Positions 15,928-25,007 of a DNA stretch of 64,000 nucleotides are shown one piece after another. Positions within the stretch are counted from its first letter, which is position 1; every line of letters starts with the position of its first letter. The position numbers and the translations under genes were made by a program. The DNA lies in the NCBI RefSeq assembly GCF_000019225.1, contig NC_010995.1:3914501-3978500 (forward strand), in the 5' to 3' direction. The notes under the pieces were generated by a model. The model did no database searches and had not been told where the DNA came from. It was given only the letters and a program-made list of their open reading frames with translations. The stretch is from Cellvibrio japonicus Ueda107. GTDB lineage: Bacteria > Pseudomonadota > Gammaproteobacteria > Pseudomonadales > Cellvibrionaceae.

Positions 15928-18900
15928 ATGCCTAATGCATTAGCGCTGATGCGCAACCTGCGGCGCAACCTCCGATTGGCCACAGCGGCTACCGGCGTTT
16001 CAATAGCCCTGGCAACTTTTGCACCACAGAGTATGGCGGCCTGCCAATATCAGGTGAGCAGCGAATGGGGGAGCGGTTTTGTTGCCAGCATCCGCATCAC
16101 CAATGACACCAATACAACGGTCAATAACTGGAATGTTAACTGGACCTACAATGGCAGCAGCCGTGTCAGTAGTTCGTGGAATGCCAATGTCTCCGGTTCA
16201 AACCCCTACAGTGCAACAGGCGTCAGCTGGAACGCCAGCATCGCGCCGGGACAAACCGTTGAATTTGGTATTCAGGGCACAGGGGCGGCAGAAATTCCCG
16301 CGCTCACCGGTAGTCTGTGCAGCCCGTCGAACAGCAGCACCAGCCTGTCGTCCAGTAGTAGCTCATCCAGTGCAGCCAATAATGCAACGACTATCCTGAT
16401 CCAGGAAAATGCCACCGGCTTTTGTCGCGCTGACGGCACCATCGACAATGACCATAGCGGTTACACAGGGCCAGGTTTTGCCAATACACCCAATACCGCC
16501 GGTGCGTCTATTGAATGGAGCGTCAATATAATCACGGCCGGCACCTATAGGCTGGAATGGCGTTTCGCCAATGGCGGTGCCAACGCAAGACCCGGCTCGA
16601 TTCTTCTCAACGGCAATGCGGTGGGAACAGCCAGTTTTGATCCCTCCGGCGGCTGGGCCACCTGGACGACTGCCGGTGCAAACATCACCTTGACTGCCGG
16701 TGTACATCGTATTCGCCTGCAGGCAACCACCGGTGAAGGCCTCGCCAATATTGACTCACTGGCACTGACCGGGGCTAATGCCAGCGCAGCAAACTGTGCC
16801 TCGGTCTCTTCCAGTAGTGTCTCTTCCAACAGCAGCTCATCCAGCTCGGCAACAGGCGTGACTATGCGCCGCCCACTCTCACCGAGCCAGCCGATGTTTA
16901 TGGTGCATATCGATACCTGGAATTCTGCTGATCCCCAGAAAATTATCGACCTGATTCCCGCCGACATCCGACCTTATGTGGTAATGGTCATTTCCATGTC
17001 TATTTACCATGAAGGTGCAAATGGCAATCAGTGCCGGTGGCTCCAGGTAGAAAATGGTATAGAGACTGCAAGGTCCTGGATAAAAACCGCCGCAGAAAAT
17101 AACATCTGGGCGATGGTGCAACCCTCTAGCGGCGGCTTTACCCATTTCCCCGACTACGGCCCTAATGCCGATCTTGAATCGACAATTTATGGCGAACTGT
17201 TCCGCGACTATCCCAATTTCCTTGGCATCAATTACGCAGAGCAATTCTGGGGCTTTGATGAAGACTGCTCACCTTCCCCACAGCAACGCTGGGAACATTG
17301 GGCAAACTTGTTAAAACTCTCCAATAAATATGGTGGTTACCTGGCCGTTAGTTTCACCGGGGGATTCTGGGGTGCCAGCATTAACCCTATGGCCATGGCC
17401 AAACGCAATTCAACCTTTGAGTCTGCACTCAAGTCTTATTCGAACCATTTCATCATCCAGGAAAAATTCACCATGCCCTATGGTTTCCATGACATAGAGA
17501 GTGTGAGTTTAGGGATGTACCTGTCCGGTTTTGCGGGCCACTACGGTATTCGTACTGACAGAACCGGCTGGCAAAATGTGGATGGCAGCGATAAATACCC
17601 CGTAGCTGCTGGTTCACCACACCTGATAGAACACCTGACCTTTACCGGGCAAACTGTTTTCGACGGACCTGAGTTGATTTGGCTGGATACCATCAGGGGC
17701 TTATCCAATGGCAGTACCTCGGATGGTTACACCACCAGACGCTGGGAGCTTTTCCCGCAGTTTAAAAATATTCAACTGGATATTTATCGCAAAATTCTCG
17801 ACGGTTCATTACGGATCCTGGATCGCAAAGAAGTTATCGATCGCACCAAGGTTGTTATCGTCAACGATATGAATACCGGTGATGACCGCGTGCGCTATGC
17901 CTCCCCCGAAACACTCTTCACGGGACTCTATCTGCTGGATGACGATGGTACTTATTTGAACCAAAAAAGCTGGTACAAAAAAACCGGACGCTATCCAGCC
18001 ATTCCCACGGTATGGAAACTGAATGACAGCATCGCCAACTCTTTCCAGGTGCAAGTAAACAGATCGGGCTATAACGCGCGCTGGCCAAATATCACCGCCA
18101 AGGTCAACGAATTTAATAGCGTTTTCCCACAGGAATATACGGGGGACATTTACGCTGGACGCCAGGAAAATACCTGGGTGACTTACAACCCCTATAAAAC
18201 CAATCGAACTGCCAGCGGCACCATTCCCTTCAAATACAATACCTGTGATGCCATGAGTGTGACTTACTCACAATTCACAACCGGTGTTGTGAAGGAATAT
18301 ACCAATAGACTGGACTTCTACCTGACCAACTACGACATTGACAATACGGCGCTTAAAACCAATGTGATTCGGATTACCGGGGCATCGTCACAGCCGACCT
18401 TTACCTTCAGGGATCGGGGCGAACACCAGGCCAGCAATGTCACCAGTAATTGGACAAATGGCGTACTCACACTGAATGTGAATCACAATGGCCCACTTGA
18501 AATTACAGTGAACTGCTCCGGTTCTGCCAGTGGCCGCCTGACCAGCTACAAGACTGCCACACTGCAACCACCCGCAGCACCACCCCTTTACACCGGTGCT
18601 CGCCAATATGAGGCCGAACACTTTGATTTCAGAAGTATTGGTGGCCAGGTAACAAATGGCATCAATGGTGCGATTCGCAACTACCAGGGCTTGGGTTACC
18701 TGAACTTTGGTACCAGTGCCTCGGCCAGTGTCCGCGATCATGTTAGTGTTTCTTCTGCAGGTACTTACCAGTTGCGCACCCGCTATTCACTGACCGGTGC
18801 CAACATCAGTTCAATTGATGTGTATGTCAATGGCGCTCGTGTAGCAACCCCCGTCTTTACACAAACCTCATCCACCAGTAACTGGGCAATCAACCAGCAA

Positions 18901-18999
18901 ACCATCAATCTGAATGCCGGTAGCAATACGATTGAGTTCCGTGCAACAGCAGCAAGGTCGAGCATTATTTACTTCGACAATATCGTTATTACGAGGTAA
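15928..18999 (+). CDS. GH98-family glycosidase with CBM2, CBM35 and C-terminal CBM6/35-like domain
   Basis: This 1023-residue secreted protein has a signal peptide ending PQSMA, a CBM2 (about 38-131), a Ser linker, a CBM35 (about 155-291), a Ser linker, a GH98 catalytic plus C-terminal region (about 312-875) and a final beta-sandwich CBM (about 892-1023, YEAEHFDF through YFDNIVIT). The catalytic part carries the GH98 signatures MFMVHIDTWN, WAMVQPSSGGF and NYAEQFWGFDE. Classical GH98 enzymes are blood-group endo-beta-galactosidases, but GH98 members acting on complex xylans were later described in gut Bacteroides. The xylan-locus position and xylan-type CBMs favour xylanase activity here (inference). 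The start at 15928 has GAGGA 8 bases upstream. Its CBM2 and CBM35 are homologous to, but clearly diverged from, the four near-identical copies. Confidence 0.85.
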   Translation: MPNALALMRNLRRNLRLATAATGVSIALATFAPQSMAACQYQVSSEWGSGFVASIRITNDTNTTVNNWNVNWTYNGSSRVSSSWNANVSGSNPYSATGVSWNASIAPGQTVEFGIQGTGAAEIPALTGSLCSPSNSSTSLSSSSSSSSAANNATTILIQENATGFCRADGTIDNDHSGYTGPGFANTPNTAGASIEWSVNIITAGTYRLEWRFANGGANARPGSILLNGNAVGTASFDPSGGWATWTTAGANITLTAGVHRIRLQATTGEGLANIDSLALTGANASAANCASVSSSSVSSNSSSSSSATGVTMRRPLSPSQPMFMVHIDTWNSADPQKIIDLIPADIRPYVVMVISMSIYHEGANGNQCRWLQVENGIETARSWIKTAAENNIWAMVQPSSGGFTHFPDYGPNADLESTIYGELFRDYPNFLGINYAEQFWGFDEDCSPSPQQRWEHWANLLKLSNKYGGYLAVSFTGGFWGASINPMAMAKRNSTFESALKSYSNHFIIQEKFTMPYGFHDIESVSLGMYLSGFAGHYGIRTDRTGWQNVDGSDKYPVAAGSPHLIEHLTFTGQTVFDGPELIWLDTIRGLSNGSTSDGYTTRRWELFPQFKNIQLDIYRKILDGSLRILDRKEVIDRTKVVIVNDMNTGDDRVRYASPETLFTGLYLLDDDGTYLNQKSWYKKTGRYPAIPTVWKLNDSIANSFQVQVNRSGYNARWPNITAKVNEFNSVFPQEYTGDIYAGRQENTWVTYNPYKTNRTASGTIPFKYNTCDAMSVTYSQFTTGVVKEYTNRLDFYLTNYDIDNTALKTNVIRITGASSQPTFTFRDRGEHQASNVTSNWTNGVLTLNVNHNGPLEITVNCSGSASGRLTSYKTATLQPPAAPPLYTGARQYEAEHFDFRSIGGQVTNGINGAIRNYQGLGYLNFGTSASASVRDHVSVSSAGTYQLRTRYSLTGANISSIDVYVNGARVATPVFTQTSSTSNWAINQQTINLNAGSNTIEFRATAARSSIIYFDNIVITR

Positions 19000-19011
19000 A
19001 TACTTCGGTTT

Positions 19012-19038
19012 GCCCGGCCCACAAGCCGGGCATTTTTT
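19012..19038 (+). terminator. Terminator after GH98 gene
   Basis: The 7-bp stem GCCCGGC/GCCGGGC has a 6-base loop followed by ATTTTTTATT, 12 bases after the stop codon. Confidence 0.9.
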
Positions 19039-19087
19039 ATTAATACAGCACTACATAACTTTATGTGTAACTAGCGGAGTTCTAACA

Positions 19088-20836
19088 ATGAATAATGGAA
19101 AATACCCACTCAACTCATTAATGAAAATACTCAAGTACGGCTCGATGGGTGCCGGCCTCGCTTTAATTGCCTTATCCCAAGCAGCGTCCGCCGCTTGTAC
19201 CTACACCATCGATAGCGAATGGTCCACCGGCTTTACCGCCAATATCACCCTCAAAAACGATACCGGTGCCGCCATCAATAACTGGAACGTGAATTGGCAA
19301 TACTCCAGCAATCGCATGACCAGCGGCTGGAATGCCAACTTCTCCGGCACCAACCCCTACAACGCCACCAACATGAGCTGGAACGGCAGCATCGCGCCAG
19401 GACAATCCATCTCCTTCGGCCTCCAGGGCGAAAAAAATGGCAGCACCGCCGAGCGACCAACCGTCACCGGCGCCGCTTGTAACAGTGCAACCACCAGCTC
19501 TGTGGCTTCCAGCTCTTCAACACCCACCACCAGTTCATCTTCTGCATCCAGTGTGGCCTCCGCACTGCTGTTGCAAGAAGCACAAGCCGGTTTCTGCCGT
19601 GTGGATGGCACCATCGATAATAACCACACCGGCTTTACCGGCAGTGGCTTTGCCAACACCAACAATGCCCAGGGGGCAGCGGTAGTCTGGGCGATAGATG
19701 CTACCAGCAGTGGCCGTCGCACCCTGACTATCCGCTATGCCAATGGTGGAACCGCCAATCGCAATGGCTCACTGGTGATTAACGGCGGCAGCAACGGTAA
19801 CTATACGGTGAGTTTGCCCACGACCGGCGCCTGGACCACCTGGCAAACCGCAACTATCGATGTGGATTTGGTACAGGGCAATAATATTGTGCAGTTGTCT
19901 GCAACAACAGCCGAAGGCTTACCCAATATAGATTCGTTAAGTGTTGTGGGTGGTACGGTCAGGGCAGGTAATTGCGGCAGTGTGAGCAGCAGCAGTTCCG
20001 TGCAATCGTCATCGTCATCGAACAGCAGTGCAGGTGCAGCAGTACCCAGTGCCGGTTGCGGTAAACCGCGCACACTGCAAAATGGTACCGTCAATATTCA
20101 AAGTGGCGGAACACAACGTTCTTACATTCTGGACGCGCCCGGTAACTACAATAACAACAAGCCTTATCGTCTGGTTATTGGTTATCACTGGCGGGGAGGC
20201 ACAGCGCAAGATGTACATACCGGACAAACCGTTCAACGCGATGCATGGGCACATTACGGCATGAAAAAATTGGCAGGTGACTCCACGATTTTTGTGGCGC
20301 CACAGGGTATAGGTAACGGGTGGGGCAATGGTGGCGGTGCAGATGTCACGTTTACCGATAATATTCTTGCGCAATTAAAAACAGAATTGTGTATCGACGA
20401 GAGCCGCGTTTTTGCCAATGGATTTAGCTTCGGCGGTGGCATGTCCTACGCTATTGCCTGTGCCCGGGCAAATGTTTTCAAAGCCGTAGCAGTCTATTCG
20501 GCAGGGGTTATCAGCGGTTGTAGCGGAGGCAACAGCCCAATTGCCTACTTCGGTGCACATGGATTGGGAGATTCAGTGCTGGGCATTTCCGGTGGCCGGA
20601 GCATGCGCGATCGCTTTGTCAGAAATAACGCGTGTACCGCAATGACACCACCCGAACCCTCTGTGGGTAGCCGGTTGCACACTTGCACTTCTTACGTTTG
20701 CCCTAACAGGCAATACCCGGTGCGTTGGTGTGCATTTGATGGGGGACATGATGCGTCACCACTGGATAATGGTGTGGGCCAGAAAGGCTATACCTGGCTT
20801 GCGGATGAGGCCTGGAAGTTTTTTACACAGTTTTAA
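19088..20836 (+). CDS. CE1 feruloyl/acetyl-xylan esterase with CBM2-CBM35, copy 2
   Basis: This 582-residue secreted esterase is paralogous to the one at 12114. It has a signal peptide ending SQAASA, CBM2, linker, CBM35, linker and a CE1-like hydrolase with S447 in GFSFGGG and a C-terminal GGHDASP. GGAG at 19076-19079 lies 8 bases before the ATG at 19088; the frame stays open upstream to 18914 but that part overlaps the GH98 gene end. Identity with the first esterase is patchy: the CBM block and one 132-base block around the catalytic Ser are identical, while sequence between and after has diverged clearly, pointing to gene conversion. Predicted role: removal of ferulate or acetyl groups from xylan, possibly with different substrate preference from copy 1. 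Confidence 0.9.
   Translation: MNNGKYPLNSLMKILKYGSMGAGLALIALSQAASAACTYTIDSEWSTGFTANITLKNDTGAAINNWNVNWQYSSNRMTSGWNANFSGTNPYNATNMSWNGSIAPGQSISFGLQGEKNGSTAERPTVTGAACNSATTSSVASSSSTPTTSSSSASSVASALLLQEAQAGFCRVDGTIDNNHTGFTGSGFANTNNAQGAAVVWAIDATSSGRRTLTIRYANGGTANRNGSLVINGGSNGNYTVSLPTTGAWTTWQTATIDVDLVQGNNIVQLSATTAEGLPNIDSLSVVGGTVRAGNCGSVSSSSSVQSSSSSNSSAGAAVPSAGCGKPRTLQNGTVNIQSGGTQRSYILDAPGNYNNNKPYRLVIGYHWRGGTAQDVHTGQTVQRDAWAHYGMKKLAGDSTIFVAPQGIGNGWGNGGGADVTFTDNILAQLKTELCIDESRVFANGFSFGGGMSYAIACARANVFKAVAVYSAGVISGCSGGNSPIAYFGAHGLGDSVLGISGGRSMRDRFVRNNACTAMTPPEPSVGSRLHTCTSYVCPNRQYPVRWCAFDGGHDASPLDNGVGQKGYTWLADEAWKFFTQF
19199..20013 (+). repeat. CBM2-CBM35 module, copy 4 of 4
   Basis: Offset 10877 from copy 1. 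The only difference noticed is A instead of G at 19906, silent in a Thr codon. It is separated from copy 3 by a regulator and the GH98 gene, so the copies stay identical across about 7 kb. Confidence 0.95.
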
Positions 20837-20919
20837 TACAGCTGTGCTTATCTTGCGAGTTCTGCAAGTAACAACCTCATTGAAATAACGGTTACCGATA
20901 TATTCCCACCAGTGACATT

Positions 20920-20944
20920 GCCCGGTTTATGACCGGGCTTTTTT
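20920..20944 (+). terminator. Terminator closing the xylan locus
   Basis: The 7-bp stem GCCCGGT/ACCGGGC with a 5-base loop is followed by six T residues. It lies between convergent genes (esterase and xerC). Confidence 0.92.
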
Positions 20945-20959
20945 ATATTTACGGGCGAC

Positions 20960-21901
20960 TCATTCGTTGAGCGACAAGTCTCCGTCACTGGATTTTTTTC
21001 GCCCTGCACGTGGGTGCGCCTTGTCGTAGACTTTTGCCAGGTGTTGGAAATCGAGGTGGGTATAGATTTGCGTGGTGGAAATATTGGCGTGCCCCAGCAG
21101 CTCTTGCACCAGGCGCAGGTCACCACTGGATTCCAGCATATGGCTCGCAAAGGAATGGCGCAGCATGTGGGGATGCACCGGATTATCCATACCCTGCTGC
21201 ACACTCAATTGCTGCAGGCGCAATTGCACGGCGCGATGGCTGATACGTTTGCCGCGCTGGGTGATGAACAGCGCCGGTTCACTGGCAGGAGCGTATTGCT
21301 CACGCTGGGATAACCAGTCTTTTAATGCCGCGATGGCGACCGAGCCAACCGGTAAGGTGCGTGTTTTACTGCCCTTACCCGTGACAGTCACCATGGCATC
21401 ACCCCAGTCGATATCACCGAGGTTAAGGCTGGTCACTTCGGCCAGGCGCAGCCCGGACGAGTAAATTAATTCCAGCAGGGCGCGGTCGCGCTTGTGAATA
21501 AAGTCATCACCCTCTACTGCCACAAACTGTGCGGTTTGATCCACGTCGAGTGTTTTGGGAAGTTTCTTCGGCGTTTTGGGCGCTGCTATACCATCAGCAG
21601 GGTTGATGCTCATCCAGTGATGCCTGATCGCGTATTGGAAAAACCCGCGCAGCGATGACAACCAGCGCTGCAAACTTTTGCCCGCCAATCCCTGGCGATG
21701 CAAACTGGCAACGGCCATACGCACAGCGCGTGCATCCACCTCGGTTAATTGTTGAATACCGGCATCGCGACAATAGCGCTGGAATTTTTCCAGGTCGCGG
21801 GCGTAATTGCTTTGGGTATGGGGCGAAAACTGCTTCTCGCTGCGCATGTAGGTATAAAAGGCAGCGAGCGGTTCAGCAAAAGGCAGTGGAGTCTCGTTCA
21901 C
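20960..21901 (-). CDS. xerC: Tyrosine recombinase XerC
   Basis: This 313-residue site-specific recombinase acts with XerD at dif to resolve chromosome dimers. The N-terminal SAM-like domain (YMRSEKQFSPHTQSNYARDL) precedes the catalytic core with Arg in SSGLRLAEVTSL, Lys in GKGSKTRTLPV, HMLRHSFASHML (HxxR), and the GHANIS...IYTH segment holding the second His and nucleophile Tyr. A GTG at 21901 preceded by GGAGG (4-base gap) is the chosen start; a TTG at 21916 is the next option. It ends the lptM-lysA-dapF-DUF484-xerC run, the same order as in many Pseudomonas-like genomes. The DUF484 stop is about 20 bases upstream. Confidence 0.93.
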   Translation of the reverse strand: MNETPLPFAEPLAAFYTYMRSEKQFSPHTQSNYARDLEKFQRYCRDAGIQQLTEVDARAVRMAVASLHRQGLAGKSLQRWLSSLRGFFQYAIRHHWMSINPADGIAAPKTPKKLPKTLDVDQTAQFVAVEGDDFIHKRDRALLELIYSSGLRLAEVTSLNLGDIDWGDAMVTVTGKGSKTRTLPVGSVAIAALKDWLSQREQYAPASEPALFITQRGKRISHRAVQLRLQQLSVQQGMDNPVHPHMLRHSFASHMLESSGDLRLVQELLGHANISTTQIYTHLDFQHLAKVYDKAHPRAGRKKSSDGDLSLNE

Positions 21902-21922
21902 AAGGCCTCCAGGCAAAAGCGA

Positions 21923-22618
21923 TTAGCGTGGTAAATGCGGTGGCAATAAACGGTTAAGCACTTCCGCAATATAGCCCAGAAACAGCGTTCCCATGCTGGA
22001 GCGATAGTAATGCGGATCGCGATTGCCGATGGCGAGCAAACCAAAGGCACTGCCGTGCATCAGCGGTACGGTGGCAACCGATCCGATCTCACCGGCGTGC
22101 GCCCCAAAAATAAATGCCAGCTCGGCACTGCCCAGGGTGCCGCACATGGCGCGACTGTTTTTAATCAGCGGTGCAATATGCTCGCGCGCTTCGCCCATGC
22201 TCACTATCCGCGCCTGGCTGCTGGGGATTTTGTCGGGATTACCAAACAGCAGCACACTGGTGAAGTGAATGCCAAAATCCTTATCAAAACTGTAGTAGAG
22301 CGCGTCCAGCACATCGCCCATATCCTGGCCTTCAAGCAGGCTCAGCACCAGGCGCTTGGTTTTATCAAACAGCTTGTCGTTTTCGCGCGCATTGTCGAGC
22401 AATTTGCTCAGGCGATGGCGCATGTCCATGTTGCGCTCGCGCAGGATCGCCACCTGCCGCTCTACCAGGGAAACGGCCGCCCCGCTTTCGTGGGGCAGGC
22501 TCAACTCCGCCAGCAACTCTGGATGCTGCGCAAAAAAGTCCGGGTGGGCTTGCAGGTAGGCAGCAACCTGTTCCGGTTCAAGGGGGTCAGCCAGGGTGGG
22601 GAGCTTGGTATCGGTCAT
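21923..22618 (-). CDS. DUF484 family protein
   Basis: This 231-residue cytoplasmic protein has an N-terminal helical part (DPLEPEQVAAYLQAHPDFFAQ), a short coiled segment (SLVERQVAILRERNMDMRHRL) and a GAF-like C-terminal domain. It is the conserved protein found between dapF and xerC in many gammaproteobacteria. Its molecular function is not known. It lies 10 bases downstream of dapF and is almost certainly co-transcribed. Confidence 0.9.
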   Translation of the reverse strand: MTDTKLPTLADPLEPEQVAAYLQAHPDFFAQHPELLAELSLPHESGAAVSLVERQVAILRERNMDMRHRLSKLLDNARENDKLFDKTKRLVLSLLEGQDMGDVLDALYYSFDKDFGIHFTSVLLFGNPDKIPSSQARIVSMGEAREHIAPLIKNSRAMCGTLGSAELAFIFGAHAGEIGSVATVPLMHGSAFGLLAIGNRDPHYYRSSMGTLFLGYIAEVLNRLLPPHLPR

Positions 22619-22628
22619 AACACAGGTC

Positions 22629-23459
22629 TTATAGTTTTATTTGTCCATGGAATACGGTCACTGCCGGGCCGGTCATGATCACCGAGTGCCCTTCACCTGG
22701 CCAGCTGATCCGCAAACTGCCACCGGGCAGGTTTACTTTAACCGTGTCGTTGAGCAGGCCGCGCAAACGGCCTGTTACGACTGCCGCACAGGCGCCAGTA
22801 CCACAGGCCAGGGTTTCGCCTGCGCCGCGCTCGTAAACCCGCAGGTTGATTTCATCGCGCGATACCACCTGCAAAAAACCGGCGTTGACGCGCGCGGGAA
22901 AACGCGGGTGGTTTTCCACCAGCGGCCCCAATTGCCCGACCGGTGCGCTTTTCACATCATCCACCAGCATCACCGCATGGGGGTTGCCCATGGAAACAGC
23001 GGAAATACTGCACACTTGCCCCGCCACATCGAGCGGATAGGTAACAGCTTGCTGATCAGCCACAAAGGGAATCTTTTCCGGCAGCAGGCGCGGCACGCCC
23101 ATATCGACACTGACCTGCTCGTCATCCTGCACCCGCAGTTCGATAATACCGCCGGCGGTTTCCACCCGGATCACACGCTTGCCGGTGAGCCGGCGCTCGC
23201 GCACGAACACGGCGAAACAGCGCGCGCCGTTACCGCAGTTTTCGACTTCGCTGCCATCGCAATTAAAAATCCGGTAGCGAAAATCCACATTCGGCTGCTC
23301 GGGAATTTCCACCAGCAATACCTGGTCGCAACCGACACCGAAGTGGCGGTCAGCGAGCTTGCGGATTTTCTCCGGCGTCAGGCGCACGGTTTGGCTAATG
23401 CCGTCGATGACGACGAAATCATTCCCCAAACCGTGCATTTTGCTAAAACGTATGCGCAT
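22629..23459 (-). CDS. dapF: Diaminopimelate epimerase
   Basis: This 276-residue enzyme converts LL- to meso-diaminopimelate for lysine and peptidoglycan synthesis. The two catalytic cysteines are C74 in ENCGNGAR and C219 in ACGTGACAAV. Length and the N-terminal FSKMHGLGNDFVVID are standard. It lies 19 bases after lysA, which uses the next intermediate, so the operon groups the last two steps of lysine synthesis. Confidence 0.97.
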   Translation of the reverse strand: MRIRFSKMHGLGNDFVVIDGISQTVRLTPEKIRKLADRHFGVGCDQVLLVEIPEQPNVDFRYRIFNCDGSEVENCGNGARCFAVFVRERRLTGKRVIRVETAGGIIELRVQDDEQVSVDMGVPRLLPEKIPFVADQQAVTYPLDVAGQVCSISAVSMGNPHAVMLVDDVKSAPVGQLGPLVENHPRFPARVNAGFLQVVSRDEINLRVYERGAGETLACGTGACAAVVTGRLRGLLNDTVKVNLPGGSLRISWPGEGHSVIMTGPAVTVFHGQIKL

Positions 23460-23478
23460 GACTCTTTTGCCTCCACCC

Positions 23479-24738
23479 TTATTCGGGCAACAGGGCTTCG
23501 CCGCGAATCAAATCCTCGAAGGTTTCGCGTGCGCGCACCAGATGCATTTGGTCGCCATCGACTACCACTTCGGCAGCACGACCACGGGTGTTGTAATTGG
23601 AACTCATACTGAAACCATAGGCGCCTGCCGACATCACCGCCAGCAAGTCCCCCGGCTCAATGGCCAACTCGCGGCCCTTGCCCAGGAAGTCACCTGTTTC
23701 ACAAATCGGGCCCACCAAATCCCAGGTTTTCGGAGCCTGGCCGCGCTGCTGGAGTGGGCGGATATCCTGCCAGGCCTGATAGAGTGAAGGGCGGATGTTG
23801 TCATTCATGGCCGCATCAATCACTGCAAAATTCTTGTGCTCGGTCGGTTTGAGGAACATCACCTGGGTGAGCAGAACACCGGCATTGGCCGAGATAGAGC
23901 GCCCCGGCTCAAACATCAGTGCCAGCGGGCGATCGCCCAGTTTGGCTTTGATCGCCGCCATGTATTCCGCTACCGGTGGCGGAGTCTCGTCGCGATAGGT
24001 CACCCCCAATCCCCCCCCTAAATCCAGGTGGGAGATATGAATCCCCTTGGCCGCCAGCTCATCAATCAGCAGCAGCAGGCGCTCCAGCGCATCCAGGAAA
24101 GGGGTCAGCTGGGTCAACTGGGAGCCGATATGGCAATCCAACCCCTTGATCGCCAGGCTGGGCAATTGGGCAGCGCGCGCATAGACGGCAGGGGCGCGCT
24201 CAATAGCAATACCGAATTTATTTTCCTTGAGGCCGGTGGAAATATAGGGATGGGTATTGGCGTCCACATCGGGATTGACACGCAGGGAAACATTGGCCAC
24301 CTTGCCTTTGTCGGCGGCGACCTGGGCCAATAATTCCAGCTCGGCTTCGGATTCCACGTTAAAGCAGAAAATCCCTACGTCCAGCGCCCGCGCCATTTCC
24401 TGCACACTTTTACCCACACCGGAAAAAACGATGCGCGATGGATTGCCACCCGCGTACAGTACGCGCTCCAATTCACCGCCAGACACTATGTCAAAACCCG
24501 CCCCCAACTTTGCCAGCATATTGAGGATTGCCAGGTTGGAGTTGGCTTTGATGGCATAGCAAATCATGCCGGGGTGACTGCCCAGGGCTTGCGCGTAGGA
24601 CAAATACTGTTGTGTAAACGCCGCACGGCTGTAGACATAACAGGGCGTGCCAAAGCGTTCAGCCACATCGCGCAGCGGTAAATCTTCGGCGTAGAGTTCA
24701 CCGTTACGCTCGGTGAAATACTGCATGGGGTTACTCAT
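23479..24738 (-). CDS. lysA: Diaminopimelate decarboxylase
   Basis: This 419-residue PLP enzyme of fold III makes L-lysine from meso-diaminopimelate. K64 in CYAIKANSN is the expected PLP lysine. HIGSQLT and the Gly-rich LDLGGGLGV form the phosphate pocket, and GPICETGDFLG carries the active-site Cys of the other subunit. The start MSNPMQYF at 24738 has AGGA 5 bases upstream; the frame extends 5 codons further without a better site. It lies between lptM and dapF. Confidence 0.96.
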   Translation of the reverse strand: MSNPMQYFTERNGELYAEDLPLRDVAERFGTPCYVYSRAAFTQQYLSYAQALGSHPGMICYAIKANSNLAILNMLAKLGAGFDIVSGGELERVLYAGGNPSRIVFSGVGKSVQEMARALDVGIFCFNVESEAELELLAQVAADKGKVANVSLRVNPDVDANTHPYISTGLKENKFGIAIERAPAVYARAAQLPSLAIKGLDCHIGSQLTQLTPFLDALERLLLLIDELAAKGIHISHLDLGGGLGVTYRDETPPPVAEYMAAIKAKLGDRPLALMFEPGRSISANAGVLLTQVMFLKPTEHKNFAVIDAAMNDNIRPSLYQAWQDIRPLQQRGQAPKTWDLVGPICETGDFLGKGRELAIEPGDLLAVMSAGAYGFSMSSNYNTRGRAAEVVVDGDQMHLVRARETFEDLIRGEALLPE

Positions 24739-24770
24739 GGGAATCCTGCACAAAAGCCGCAGTGCGGCGG

Positions 24771-24899
24771 TTAATCTTCATCGTCAGGGGATACTTGTTC
24801 CGGTGCCGGTTTATCCGATTGGGGCAGATACAGCGGACCTTTTTGACCGCAGGCCAGCAGGAGCGCACACAGGGACAACAACAGGATCAGGGGCTTCAT
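24771..24899 (-). CDS. lptM: LPS-assembly lipoprotein LptM (YifL-like)
   Basis: This 42-residue lipoprotein has a hydrophobic leader and the lipobox LLAC, followed directly by the family signature CGQKGPLYLP. In E. coli the equivalent small lipoprotein stabilises the LptD/LptE translocon and also sits upstream of dapF. It is too short for many gene finders. The longer frame reaching 24968 has an unlikely N-terminus. It is probably the first gene of the lysA-dapF-xerC operon. Confidence 0.9.
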   Translation of the reverse strand: MKPLILLLSLCALLLACGQKGPLYLPQSDKPAPEQVSPDDED

Positions 24900-25007
24900 G
24901 GCCGGCTCCCGGGAACAAATTCTGAAGGTGGAAAGCGGGGCAGTATAACCGCGCACCTGCCGGGTCACAATAAACCCGACACTATGCGCGCTACAGCCAC
25001 CAGGCGA

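Noticed and set aside
20960..21901. A phage or integron integrase marking an island edge
   Set aside because: The neighbours (dapF, DUF484) and motif layout fit housekeeping xerC. No attachment site or phage gene is near.
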